Of a stretch of DNA of 64,000 nt, positions 1 to 10,743 are shown one piece after another (position 1 is the stretch's first letter; each line of letters starts with the position of its first letter). The translations under genes and the position numbers were made by a program. This DNA is from Brachypodium distachyon (Eukaryota; Streptophyta; Magnoliopsida; Poales; Poaceae). The notes beneath the pieces are model-generated. The model saw only the letters and a list, made by a program, of their open reading frames with translations, made no database searches and was not told where the DNA came from. The stretch lies in NCBI RefSeq assembly GCF_000005505.3, contig NC_016132.3:51164914-51228913 (forward strand), written 5' to 3'.

Positions 1-189
1 TTATAGTACGGTAATGTATATAGTAACAAAGTACAAAGATGTGGATGATTGCAATAACGCCTAACTATGTTGCAAAATTAATTAATGTAATATACATTTA
101 CTTCTCCTGCCAAGCAAATTCCTACTTACTCACTAGTTCTATTAACACATGACATATTAGTTTTCGTTAAGAGAAAATTTTGAGAACAG
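1..189. other. Non-coding, nothing recognised
   Basis: AT-rich sequence without a convincing reading frame or repeat structure. Confidence 0.5.
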
Positions 190-1140
190 CTAGAGAACGG
201 CTTCAACAATGTAACAGTAAGATACCGAAGTTTAATTTACTCTCGGGTTCTTAGCGCCACGCCTTTCAATTTCTCTAAACAAACAAACAAACATGTAACC
301 AGGCCATCACTAGACAAAACAAAGAGGCAATCAACTGCAGACCTTGAAAACTATAAAAGTAAATGTAGCGTTTTGAATTGCTTTTGTTCGTTGCAAATGT
401 GTGTCATACACTCATACCGCGTCCATGCATACCAAGAAGCATGAGGTTCCGCATCGATAGGCACTACTTGGGTAAGCATAACATGGAGCATGCAGATTTC
501 CGCATCGATGATCACCGCGGTACATGGAGGGATGGCCTGGAAATCGTACGTGTGCTGCAGCCAGCTTACTATTAGCTGAGCGTGAACTGACTGTACGCAC
601 AAGAACCCCACTTATAAATAATCTTGCGGCATGGCGTTTGTAAATAAATCATTCCAAAGTTTTCATGTCTTTTCTACGAACTTTACCTGCCCTCGGATCA
701 ACTCGCTCCCTGATAAAAATATAAGCGGATTTGAAAATAGGTACAAAAGAGATGTTGTTGACATTCTTTTCAAGGAAATGGCTTGAACAATTTAACACTA
801 AGGATATACAAGTTTGAACACCTTACAATTTCCCTGCACAAAAACATGTAGAATTTTGAATTGATTTTGTTCGTCGCAATTGCCTGTTTACCGTGTCCAT
901 GCCTAACACAGAGCATGCTTCGTGCTGATGGTTGCCGGGCACACTGGACGAGAAATCGGTGTGTTTTTGCCAGCTCACTGTGAGCAGAGTTGACGGTGAA
1001 CCAGACATACACACAAGAAACCCCGCCAGTAAACAAATCTTGCAACATGACATGAGGAAATAAAAGATTTTTCCAAGTTTCTTGTGCCTTCTTTTCAATG
1101 ACTTTCCACTCCCGCTGATCAACTCATTCCCCGGTTCCCA
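190..1140. repeat. Diverged direct duplication, two copies
   Basis: Copy A (about 190-705) and copy B (about 776-1140) align in order. Shared blocks include the 'ggcttcaacaat/ggcttgaacaat' start, 'ttttgaattg(c/a)ttttgttcgt', 'cgtgtccatgc' and 'acacaagaa(a)cccc' followed by 'aaatcttgc(a/g)(a/g)catg'. Copy A is longer and has its own internal duplication around 'ttccgcatcgat' (about 447-510). Neither copy has a believable coding frame. The element or gene of origin is not recognised. Confidence 0.6.
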
Positions 1141-2147
1141 CATTCGAAGCTGAGTTTGACACATCACAGAGTTCATGGGTAGTTATTTAACAAAGTGACA
1201 TGGCGCATGAATAATGTTTGAAGACTTAACATCGAATTTGACCGGGTCACAATGTACCAAGGTCTTAAATTTATTTATTACGTTACTTTTGCATATATTA
1301 AAATTCACAGGAATACAAGCGACTTGTAAGATCATTAATCTGATCCATACCAAAGTTCCCTCGATCAGATCTAGTTTAAACATGTCAGGGCTTACCCTGA
1401 TCTAGGTAATCCCGGTCAATTAATCTAGGTAATTCAGATTTCAGAGCCGTGGCAGGCTAGTGGTGTTTATTAGTCTCATCATCATTCCTTAATCCCTCGT
1501 GTCATCAGCAACATTTCCTCACTCTCTCCCACTGCGATGTCTCGTGCCTTTGTTACTTTTGTGTGAGCAGATGATGATGGGCAGGCAGTAGGCACTAGGC
1601 AGCACCCAACGGACGACGATGTCTTTGACAAACCTGACAGTTCCCGACCGCGGGAATCAAACGGGCTCTGGTAGCGATGAAGTTCGATCGTGCAGGTTCC
1701 ATTTTATGTCGAGAGCCAAAAGGCAGGAACTTTATTGAATCGTGATATTTTTCTGGAGTACAAGTACAACGATCTAGGTGGATAAATCCATAACTGACGG
1801 TCATACGCGGCTGACACCTGACAGAGCGTTTCCTGGCTATTTTACGAGCTTCAGCGTTTGAGTTCCGGCCTTCGTGGGTTGATGACTACAGACTGCCCAT
1901 CGCGAAAGCTTCGTGCATGGCCGTGAATATCAGCCAAGACCAAGATTGCGTGCTGCACCGGGCCAAATGCTTGCACACGCAGGCTCCAGCTTAGCTTATT
2001 TTTTTGGGAAAAGTTGCAGCTTGCCTGTAGGCCTTCAAAACACATGTTCCATTTTTCAGCTTGCGGCCTTGTGAGTGAATAGTAACTGTTAAGGCATGAG
2101 TTGTAAAGCAAAGCCCAATTCCAAACCATCCCTATATCACAACTCAC
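1141..2147. other. Intergenic, no gene seen
   Basis: Mixed-composition sequence. Short open frames exist on the minus strand (for example around 1595-1804 and 1851-2147), but none shows a domain, codon bias or family resemblance I recognise. Confidence 0.4.
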
Positions 2148-2226
2148 AAGTAGGCTTTATGGGCCTGAGACCGTCCAAGTAGGCTTTATGGGCCTGTGAC
2201 CCTCCAAGTAGGCTTTATGGGCCTGG
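2148..2226. repeat. Short tandem repeat, 29-bp unit, about 2.7 copies
   Basis: The unit starts 'aagtaggctttatgggcctg' and begins at 2148, 2177 and 2206. The first two units are complete and differ at only a few bases; the third stops after about 21 bases. Confidence 0.9.
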
Positions 2227-2274
2227 AGTTGGGAGAAACTTTTTTTTTTCGGAGTTGTAAAAAGTCAGGATGGC

Positions 2275-3537
2275 AACGGGTGAAAGATCGGTATGGTTGG
2301 CTAGAGGGGGGTTGAATAGGCGACTAACAAATTTTAATCTTTTTTTTTCTAGAAAGATACAAACACTTAACCTACGGTTTACTAAATTTTCTAAAGGTAA
2401 TGCAACCCTAAGATGAAGTGCAATAGCCGAAGCAACTAGATAACAAAAATGTAAAGGGTAAGAATGGATACCACACGAGAGAAGAAGATTTCACCAGAGT
2501 TCCACCGATTGGGATAGGTGTACGTCTCCGTTTGGAGGAGTGCTCTACCACAAAAGTAGAGATGCCACAAAGGCTCACTCTATTCTCCTCTCACGGAACC
2601 ACAAAGGTGAGTGAGCTCCACTAATGGCTTCCTTGAAGGCGAAGATCGAACCTTTACAAACTTGACCGGGGCTAACTCCACAACTCAATTGGAGGTTCCC
2701 AATCCAATTCTCAAGCTCCACAATCCCCAAGGGAAGAGCTCAAGGCAACCACTTCCGTCTAGTGCTCCCAAATGCCCAAGAGAAATGAAATCCACAAGAG
2801 AAACAAGGAGAATCAACTTTGTGACTTGGTGAAACCCTAGATCTAGGTCTTCTCCTCCAATCTTCAAAGAATCAACAAGGGGGAAGCTTTATGGAGAGAG
2901 ATTTAGTAGAATGAAGCTTAGAGAGTTCTTAGGAGAGAGGGGGTTGTTCTTTGCTTCGTGCTCGGGCAGCAAACCCGTTGGGGACGAAGGGGTATCTATT
3001 TGGACTCCCCAAAATCTAACCGTTATGCACTGCGAGTTCCAGGGGCGGAACTTCCGCTGGTCACCGGAAGTTCGGGGTGACCGGAAGTTCCAGCCCTGTT
3101 CCGGTTCAACTTCCGGAGATCCACAATGGATTCCAGTAGCGTTGCAGACCTGGTCCGGAGGTTGGGCGGAAGTTCCGGGGTACCAGAACCCAACTAGAAC
3201 TTCCGGACCTGGGCAGGCAAATGCACACCAGTTAGGCTCTAGAGTTGGTTCTCTCTCACTTTTTGGTAGACTTTATGTGGGTGCAAAATGTTTGTTTGTG
3301 TACATGAAAAGCGATTCACCCATTACCTTTCCATGTGGACTCCCTCTTAATAGTACAAAGTTCCTACGACTCAATAACCGAAAAAGCCGCTAAAACTCCA
3401 CTACTCTTCGTTTTCCAACTTGAGGGCATCGAATCGTTTTGCGCCATTTGATATCAAATCTGAAATACTTAACGTACGATTAGTCCACAACACACGTTGT
3501 CACAACCACCAAAATTAACTAGGAGAGAAATGCCCTT
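2275..3537. mobile_element. Grass transposable-element sequence with ACTTCCGG motifs
   Basis: The block opens with 'ggctagaggggggttgaat' and closes near 3500-3537 with 'cacaaccaccaaaattaac' followed by an agaaatgccctt stretch. From memory this pairing is widespread in grass genomes, but I cannot assign a class. The interior (about 3040-3215) has many copies, in both orientations, of an ACTTCCGG/CCGGAAGT core that could form hairpins. The open frame at 2911-3393 runs through these motifs and is not a credible gene. No transposase or reverse transcriptase is visible. Confidence 0.6.
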
Positions 3538-4530
3538 TAAACGGGGCGGGTCTGGACGGGTCGACCACATCCATAGCCATATCCATATCCATCGTCAAAC
3601 CAACTATCCATCCACAAAAATATCCGTGGATCCAAAACAATATCCACATCCATATCTACCGGGTATCCGGATATCCATATCCATGCAATGTACATTATAA
3701 AGCACAGCAAAAGCAGCATATACAACAATGTACATCATTAACAGTCGACTCGCCATCTAACTCAAAATGCTCTAAATAGAGTAGATCGGGGCTACAAATA
3801 GAAGCAAAGTGGAGTGGGAAGAACTCGCCATCAGGAGTTGTTGTGGCCGACCGTGGGATAATCCTCCGCTGGCAGATGAGCCGCTTTTGCCTGCCGGCAA
3901 TCCCCGCTCCGCTGTGTGCTGGTAATGCTCCAGTTTGCGCCGACCCGCCGCCGGCGCTCCCGCTCCCCGGCTGTTCTTCAAGGCTTCGGGCCGGTCCGCC
4001 GCGCCCGTGCCCGCTCCCGCTCCCGCTCAGCCGTCGTGCCTCTTCCCCATCCCCGATGCCATCTTCCGCCGGCTGCGTCGGGACGAGCGAGGGGCGAGAG
4101 AGCAGGGAAGGGAGAGGTAGCAGGGAAGGGGCAGAGGGAGCTCGTGACTATGGGGCCGGCAGTGAGCTCGTGGCTGGGAGAGAAGATGGGGGGATCGGGG
4201 GTCAGGGGGTCGGAGAGTACAGAGGGAGGGTGGCGGCGGTCTGGTGGGGTGGGGATCGTGGCCTCGTGGGACTGACTGACTGAGGGAGTTAGGATTTGGG
4301 TGGAAGATGATTATTTATATGACACATATACTAAAGAACGGGCCCATATGTCAGTAATTTATTTATTTCATTAAATACCGGTATCCATGAATATCCATAT
4401 ATCGAATGTGATATCCTTATCCGCTCCATGAGTTAGCGGGTATCCATGAGTGGATATCCGATCGAAAAACCGATACATACTCATGATTCATGGGATGGAG
4501 ATCCATAAATATCTGCATTTTGACTTGACT
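3538..4530. mobile_element. Possible hAT-like non-autonomous element with ATCCATATCC border repeats
   Basis: Both ends (about 3565-3690 and 4380-4505) carry many 'atccatatcc/gatatccat' copies in mixed orientation, surrounding a GC-rich core (about 3840-4280). Subterminal arrays of short repeats are known in plant hAT elements, hence the tentative class. Terminal inverted repeats and a target duplication were not found. The core has overlapping open frames rich in Arg, Pro and Gly that look like composition artefacts. Confidence 0.35.
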
Positions 4531-4865
4531 GTGCATTGCCGTCCTGGCGTAAAAGCCGCCGTGCAATTCTCTGCATTTGCTTCGCGTAGAGCAGCGAAAG
4601 GAAACTTCAGACAAACGCGTGCACAGCACGGCACAGACAGGGCGTCCGCGTCAGATTTGCAGGCTTTGCATTGCAGCCGGCGTGCGGAGCGTCAATGACT
4701 CAAAGTCCCTGCAATTTACACGAAGCCCCTCTCAGTTCTCCGTCCTCCAAACTTCGCCCACACTCCGATCATTCCCCTCTCTTTTGCCCCCAAATCTCCC
4801 GCGACACGGCGAAACCCTAGCCAGCGATTCGCTCCGGCGAGGCGAGGGATCTCTTGCTGCCACCG

Positions 4866-5507
4866 ATGGAGGTGAAGCTTTGGAACGACAAGCGCGAGCG
4901 CGAGCTCCTGGAGAGCCTCGCCGACCTGTACGCGATCATCAAGGCCACGGAGAAGCTGGAGCGTGCCTACGTCCGCGACCTCGTCTCCGCCGCCGACTAC
5001 GAGGCCGAGTGCCTCAAGCTCATCTCCCAGTTCAACTCCCTCTCCTCCTCCCTCGCCGGGGTCGTCACCATCCCCCGCTTCGTCCAGGCCTACCGCCTCG
5101 ACTGCCCCGCGGCCCTCAACCGGCTCGTCCAGTCCGGCGTCCCGGCCACCGTCGAGCTCCGCGCCAGTACCAACTCATCCGCGCCGGCCGCCACCGCGGC
5201 CTCCGCCGCAGCCATCGCCCAGTGCGTCCAGAGCTTCATCACCGCCATGGACGCCGTCAAGCTTAATATGCTCGCAAACGACCAGGTCCGCCCGTTGCTG
5301 CACGACCTCTCGACCTCCATGGGGAAGCTCGGTACTGTCCTGCCGCCGGACTTTGAGGGGAAGGTCAAGGTGAATGAGTGGCTCGCGAAGCTACATAAGA
5401 TGGGGGCTGGGGACGAGCTCACGGAGCAGCAGGCAAGGCAACTCAACTTTGATCTGGATTCTGCTTACAGTGCCTTCATGGCCTCCCTTCCCACTGCTGG
5501 CCTGTGA
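4866..5507 (+). CDS. VPS28: VPS28, ESCRT-I subunit
   Basis: Intronless gene for a 213-residue protein beginning MEVKLWNDKRERELLESLAD. It is the plant VPS28 homologue, a core subunit of ESCRT-I (with VPS23 and VPS37) that sorts ubiquitinated membrane proteins into multivesicular endosomes. The N-terminal core domain covers roughly residues 1-105. An Ala/Ser-rich linker (about 103-122) leads to the C-terminal four-helix domain (about 123-210, with QCVQSFITAMDAVKLNM and ELTEQQARQLNFDLDSAYSAF), which in the family binds ESCRT-II. The length equals the family norm. The start at 4866 is chosen because the family begins with this peptide and no ATG lies upstream in frame. The leader is GC-rich without a clear TATA box. 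Codon use is strongly GC-biased at third positions. Identification is secure from conserved sequence over the whole length. Confidence 0.97.
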   Translation: MEVKLWNDKRERELLESLADLYAIIKATEKLERAYVRDLVSAADYEAECLKLISQFNSLSSSLAGVVTIPRFVQAYRLDCPAALNRLVQSGVPATVELRASTNSSAPAATAASAAAIAQCVQSFITAMDAVKLNMLANDQVRPLLHDLSTSMGKLGTVLPPDFEGKVKVNEWLAKLHKMGAGDELTEQQARQLNFDLDSAYSAFMASLPTAGL

Positions 5508-5514
5508 GCCAGGA

Positions 5515-7020
5515 TCAGCTTGGTTCTGAGTTGGTCCTTTGTTTCTACGCTGTGATGCTATAGATGTGTAATTTGGATTGTGTTATATTCTTTGTCAATT
5601 TTATGAGAATCTCCTAATGATTCTGTTGCATGTTGTGTATATATATATATAATGCAGTGTTCCTCTGTGATGTCTATCAATGGTAGAATACTTGCATATA
5701 TCATGGCTATTGGATTTGTTTCTTCTCTGTTGATAATGTGGAGTAATAAGTGGAAATTTAAATTGTTGTCCTGGTGGATCTTCTGATCTTTCAGTTTGCA
5801 AGAATTATCCTGTTTGAATTTAGTGCATGTGTAACAGATTGCGTTGATGTTTAAACTTTTTGAACTAGTTTATCCCAGACTAGTTCCCTAAAAAAAGCTT
5901 ATCCTCGACTGGCGCATAATAGAGGTTCAGACACAAAAATCCCCAGTAATGATGTTTACTGTAAGATATTAGTATACCACCCTGGCAAATGCTCCCTTTA
6001 CTAATTATGCCAAGAGATAATACCATTTATATGCTTTGAGGCTGTTAACCTATTTTGAGCTAGGATATAACCAGACTACTTAATATGTTTGATATGAATT
6101 ACAGAGTTGTATGTGAAGTAGGCAATGTGCTTATCAACTCGTTTGGATCATCAAGAGAAATAACCTAGATGCCATTGTTATGCTCTTTTCGTGCTGGTTA
6201 ATACTTATGATTGGTGTATTTGAAGATTGGAGCAAGATAATGTTTGGAGCTTTAGTTTGGTATGTGTTGGCTTATCAGTTTCATTTTACCCATTTTATAT
6301 GTACTACCTCCGTTCCTAAATTCTTGTCGAAATATTATATGTATGTAGACGCTTTTTAAGAATAGATACATCCAGATTTTGGCAAATTTGAGACAAGAAT
6401 TTAGGAACGGAGGGAGTATTAGTTATTACTTGAAAGCATCATTTAAGTATCACTTTTGGAACTGCAGCAACAAATTCTTCGATATTTTGTTTGCACGGGT
6501 GAAGAATACTTGTAAACTTTCATTACAGATGGCTACCTGCCTGCGTTTCTGGTTTTCATGCTCCCCGAGATTGCATTCATCTTGACTATGTGATATTTGA
6601 ATCCAATTTGATTAAACCCAGAATTATCCATGTGCAGTTCCATATTGGCACATTTTAGTTTGTATCCATCACCTTTTGGAAAATAAACATGGCAAGGTTT
6701 GGCTTGGTTCTGAGTTGTTCATTTGCTTGTACTTTGTGTAATTTAGATTGTATTATATTGTCTTGCCTTCGAATCACCGCTGCAGTGCCATATATGTGTA
6801 ATTTAGATTGTATTATATTGTTTGTCAATAATAATAGTTGCATTCTTATGGAAAGTTGACCCTTATCAATGGATGCTGTAGTATTGGCTATATACATTGT
6901 AATGTACCTCTGATGTTTATTCACAGTAGAATGCTTGCATATGCCTGTTCATTTGGATGCTTCTTCTCTCTCATTAGATCTTTTGATCTTTCACTGTGCA
7001 AGAATTATCCAATTGGACTA
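5515..7020. repeat. VPS28 3' flank and its second, diverged copy
   Basis: The sequence just after the VPS28 stop (about 5518-5815) recurs in the same order at about 6700-7010. Shared blocks are 'cttggttctgagttg', 'tgtgtaattt(g/a)gattgt(g/a)ttatatt', 'cctctg(t)gatgt', 'gtagaat(a/g)cttgcatat', 'tcttttgatctttca' or its near copy, and 'tgcaagaattatcc'. The second copy has a further internal repeat of 'tgtgtaatttagattgta' (about 6736 and 6796). No trace of the VPS28 coding region was seen before the second copy. Confidence 0.75.
6304..6416. mobile_element. Stowaway-type MITE
   Basis: 113 bp flanked by TA. The left end 'ctacctccgttcctaaattc' and right end 'gaatttaggaacggagggag' are inverted repeats typical of Stowaway (Tc1/mariner) MITEs. 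Lies between the two copies of the VPS28 3' flank. Confidence 0.93.
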
Positions 7021-9334
7021 TAGAGCAGGTGGTATGGTGCTATCAATTCTTCGGCTTGTTACAATCCAAAAGCAAGGAAATAAATGACAGAAGATACAGC
7101 TGCAATGCAGGTAATTTTTTTAAAAAATTAATGGTTTTTTCTGGACTAGCTCAGTAGTGTGTTTTGTACTTGTTTGCCAATTAGATGCCCATAAACATTA
7201 AGCACAGTTATGTCTTGTGAACATGAATGCTCTTTCTGATCATTTGGTGATTTCCCCACATATTTGCCTAATTTTTGAAATATGCAATTTTCAGATATTT
7301 AATCTAATATGTAATCTGAATACCCCCAAAGTTGGTTTCTGGTTGAAAAATAGTTAATTTGAGTTCAGATTTTCCAAATTTGAACCTCAAATCTTCTACT
7401 GAATTATTTAGTATATAATTTTGAAAACTTGTGTAAAAAAAATACTGATGTGATGATGCTTGGAAGGACATTGTTGCAACTTGGCGAGTCTCATCTCCCA
7501 TTAATTTGTGTTTCGCATTGTCTCTTCATTTTCTTTGGTCATCATACTTAGGGGCTTTAGTGCTAGAAATAAAGCTCCAGACTCGGTGGTCAAACGAGCC
7601 GAGCTCACTAGTTCAGTGCTCTTTCAGAGCTTGTGAAGACTGGTGATCCAAGCCTAAAAGGCTCTTGAGACGCTCGTAGGCTTGTTGAAAAAATCAGCAT
7701 GGTATTTGCTAAAAACCTTACAGTTCACAAGCATATTGTATAACATAACAATGGCGTGTACAGATCCACAAGTATCCCAACATCGGCATTCATACATGCA
7801 CAAAAAGGAACATTAGCATCTCCTGTGCTGTCCACCACATGTCCGCATCAATGCCAGCTATGTTCATTGTTGCTGACCTCCCTAGCCACCTCCTTGTCGC
7901 TTGTTAGCTCTGCTCAGATCTACACCACACCAGTGAACTGATCAATTCTGTCAATCCATGAAAACTGTTGTTGAATGTAATTCCATGAGCATATGTATGT
8001 ATGTTAAATCTGACCTTGCAATAGTATAGAAAACTGATTGTTTAATGTTATTACTAATTACCCATGTTTCCTGAAAGATATCTAAAATTAGAAATTTTGA
8101 GGCATTGGTCTTGTATATATTTTCTCTGCTTTATTGCACGTAACTTTAAATTGTTTGTTTAAGTATACACTGTCTGGTTGTTCTCTTGTAAAAAGAAAAA
8201 CATACATGTACTCATGTGGTATTTGCACTGAGATAACTAGAGTTGAACTACTGCACTGCTGGGTCTGGGTGAACAAAGAACCAACAAATTTCATGTTACT
8301 TATTCTCCTCTTCAGAGCTTGCTGTTTAGTGGTGCACACCAATAGAAAAGCACAGACATTTTCTCACTCCTTATTGAACCTATATTTCCTTATGCTAGTT
8401 ATCTCACTCAGTGTTTCTAGCCTTTTTATGGCAGTCCAAGCCTTATTAAATGTCGATAGGATTACACTCTGTTTAGATAGTATCCAATGGGAAACCAGGA
8501 ATTACATCATAGCAGATACTACTAGTGTCTATGCGAAGAGCTTCTCTTGAACATAAGTGTGCTACATTGTTCGCCTCATAAAGAGAAGCTTGAAGAAATA
8601 CTGGAAAGAACTACTGACAGCCTTCAACTCATTCACAATATGAACACCCTCACACAGGATGTTTCTAGCACTAGTGACCCTGTGTATTCTTAAATGTCTA
8701 ACATAATTGATTTTCTTCAGATTAGCCTGAGGCAGCATAAATGATTTCCTCCCATTAACCTATATATGGAGTATGAAGTCATAATAATTTCACAAAGCAC
8801 TTGCGGAAAACATTCTGGTCGTTCTAAGCAGTCACAAATAGTACATTGAACAGACCAAAACCATGAGAGCTTTCAGGAACCAGTAGTACGAGTTTATCAA
8901 TAGCTTATCCAAGCATCTTACAGTCCTTCAGAACAATGTGAGCAAGGGTGCGAGGCTGCTAGCACACTCTGCAACTGTAAACAAGCTCAAGTTAAGATGC
9001 TCATTTGGGTTTTATCTATGCTGTTCATCGATTTCTGCACTTGGAAGATCATCAGGTTTTATACAGCACTAAACTCTGATACAGGAAGAGAGGAGCGTGG
9101 CCGGCAGAGGAGGTTGGGCCGGGGAAGGAGTGGCAGCGGAGCAAGAATAGCGGCAGTGGCGCGAACCCTAGCCACGAGAGGGAGTCAGGCGTGTGAGCGA
9201 GCAGCGAGCATGAGCTCAATCGATTTTTTTTAAGCTTGCTCGGTTCAGCTCATTTCCTCTGCTATTCATGCTCTTCAAGATTAACACAATACAATAAATG
9301 CCTTCACTTTAGTATTTTACCTTGCAATATGTGG
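7021..9334. other. Intergenic, no gene seen
   Basis: AT-rich with scattered short frames. A GC-rich patch at about 9085-9215 (including a 'gcgaaccctagcc' string like that of many plant leaders) may be a gene fragment or old promoter, but no product can be named. Confidence 0.4.
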
Positions 9335-9405
9335 ATCCAATTTGATGGAGATCATATGACTCCAATTTGATGGAGATCAGACTCCAATTTGATGGAAATC
9401 ATATT
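9335..9405. repeat. Short tandem repeat, about three copies
   Basis: A unit of about 22-26 bp, 'tccaatttgatgga(g/a)atca', repeats at about 9335, 9361 and 9383. Confidence 0.8.
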
Positions 9406-10743
9406 ACCCGTTTGCAATTAAATATTGTCATGAATTTCCTCTAGATCAAAAATCACTGGGTTCATATTTCACTCTTGGTATATAGTTTTCAGAACTGAAA
9501 TGATGGCACTTGAAAAGCATGAAAGGCCAATGATTTCAGTCACAAAAAATATATTGAAAGGCAATGATGATGATGGAAAAGGGAGAAGCAGGTAAGCAAC
9601 CTATCATTTCATTGTATTTCTTGATGTTGATGTGCTAACAGACTAACACCAGGTCAACAACGGCCACCCATAGGATTGTTCTCTTGTTCTTTGACTAGTA
9701 CAAGTTATGCAAACTGATGGGATTCAAAGTGGTGTGCGCGGTTACCACAGATCGGGTGTTTCTGTTTAGCGGCTGTTCTCGTCTTCGCAAAGCCACTGTT
9801 AAATATATGCTTCTATCACATATAAAATGTTCAATTGCGCAAATTTCGTTGCATGGAAACAACGTAATACTGATGTGTCCATCATACACTTTTATGTTGC
9901 TTGTAAGTTTAAAAGCGTCATGTTTCTGCATCGCAGTAAATATGTTTCCAGGGACGTCCAATCAAGTGCCATGCCTGGTCCTTAATCATCACCATAATTT
10001 AATCATCATTGGGTGAGCTATCCACAGTGGTTACCGTTTAGTTTTTCAGCTGGTCCAGCTCAGCTGAGCTTAAGAAAAGGCAACTAGCCGGATCAGATAT
10101 GTGCACATTGGATCAGGGCTACTCCGTATTAGTACTGTCTTGTTGACCAACTGCTTGGAAAGTTCTGTGTTTCTCATTCCGCTTGCAATACAACTGTACC
10201 TTCAATCAGCTGCCCCCGCATCCTTTCTTCCCCTTCGTCGCCCCGCCGCTCCAATAACGCCGATTCTCTGTAAGCTTCGATTCATTGCTTTGGTTCCTTC
10301 AGTTCTTCGGTTTCTCCCCTCTATTTTCCTCTAGAAATTATTTCTGTTGGCACAAAAAAGGAAGTAAAATCTGCAATTTAGGCCCCGTTTCTCTTCCGCA
10401 GTTCATTAATTTATCTCGTCGTTTCCTACTTCTACAGGCTTTTCATCCATTGCTGCTTTCACATCTTGTTTCCCCTCCAGAAGCACTTCTTCTGCTGCTC
10501 ATCTTTCATTCCCCTAGGTCGTTCCATACACAAAAAAAGGGAAACAAAAGACAAAAGAAAGAGGGGGAAAGGCTTCCTCTCGCATCCAAGTTTCCCCCAT
10601 CGTTTGCCCATTAAAATCATCCTAACTTTCCTCCATTTCGAGTCTTTTTACACTACACATCTACACCTGACGACTACCTGAGAGGCTGAGATCTGCGCAG
10701 TCTCAAAACGAGCTGAAAAACACTCCCACAAAAAAAAAAATCC
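9406..10743. other. Intergenic and probable NLR promoter/leader
   Basis: No gene. The last 500 bases become pyrimidine-rich (about 10200-10680), as expected for a 5' leader or promoter of the NLR gene. No clear TATA box was assigned. Confidence 0.4.

Noticed and set aside
2911..3393. 160-residue frame within the ACTTCCGG element
   Set aside because: Runs through the motif array and lies in a probable transposable element. No recognisable protein.
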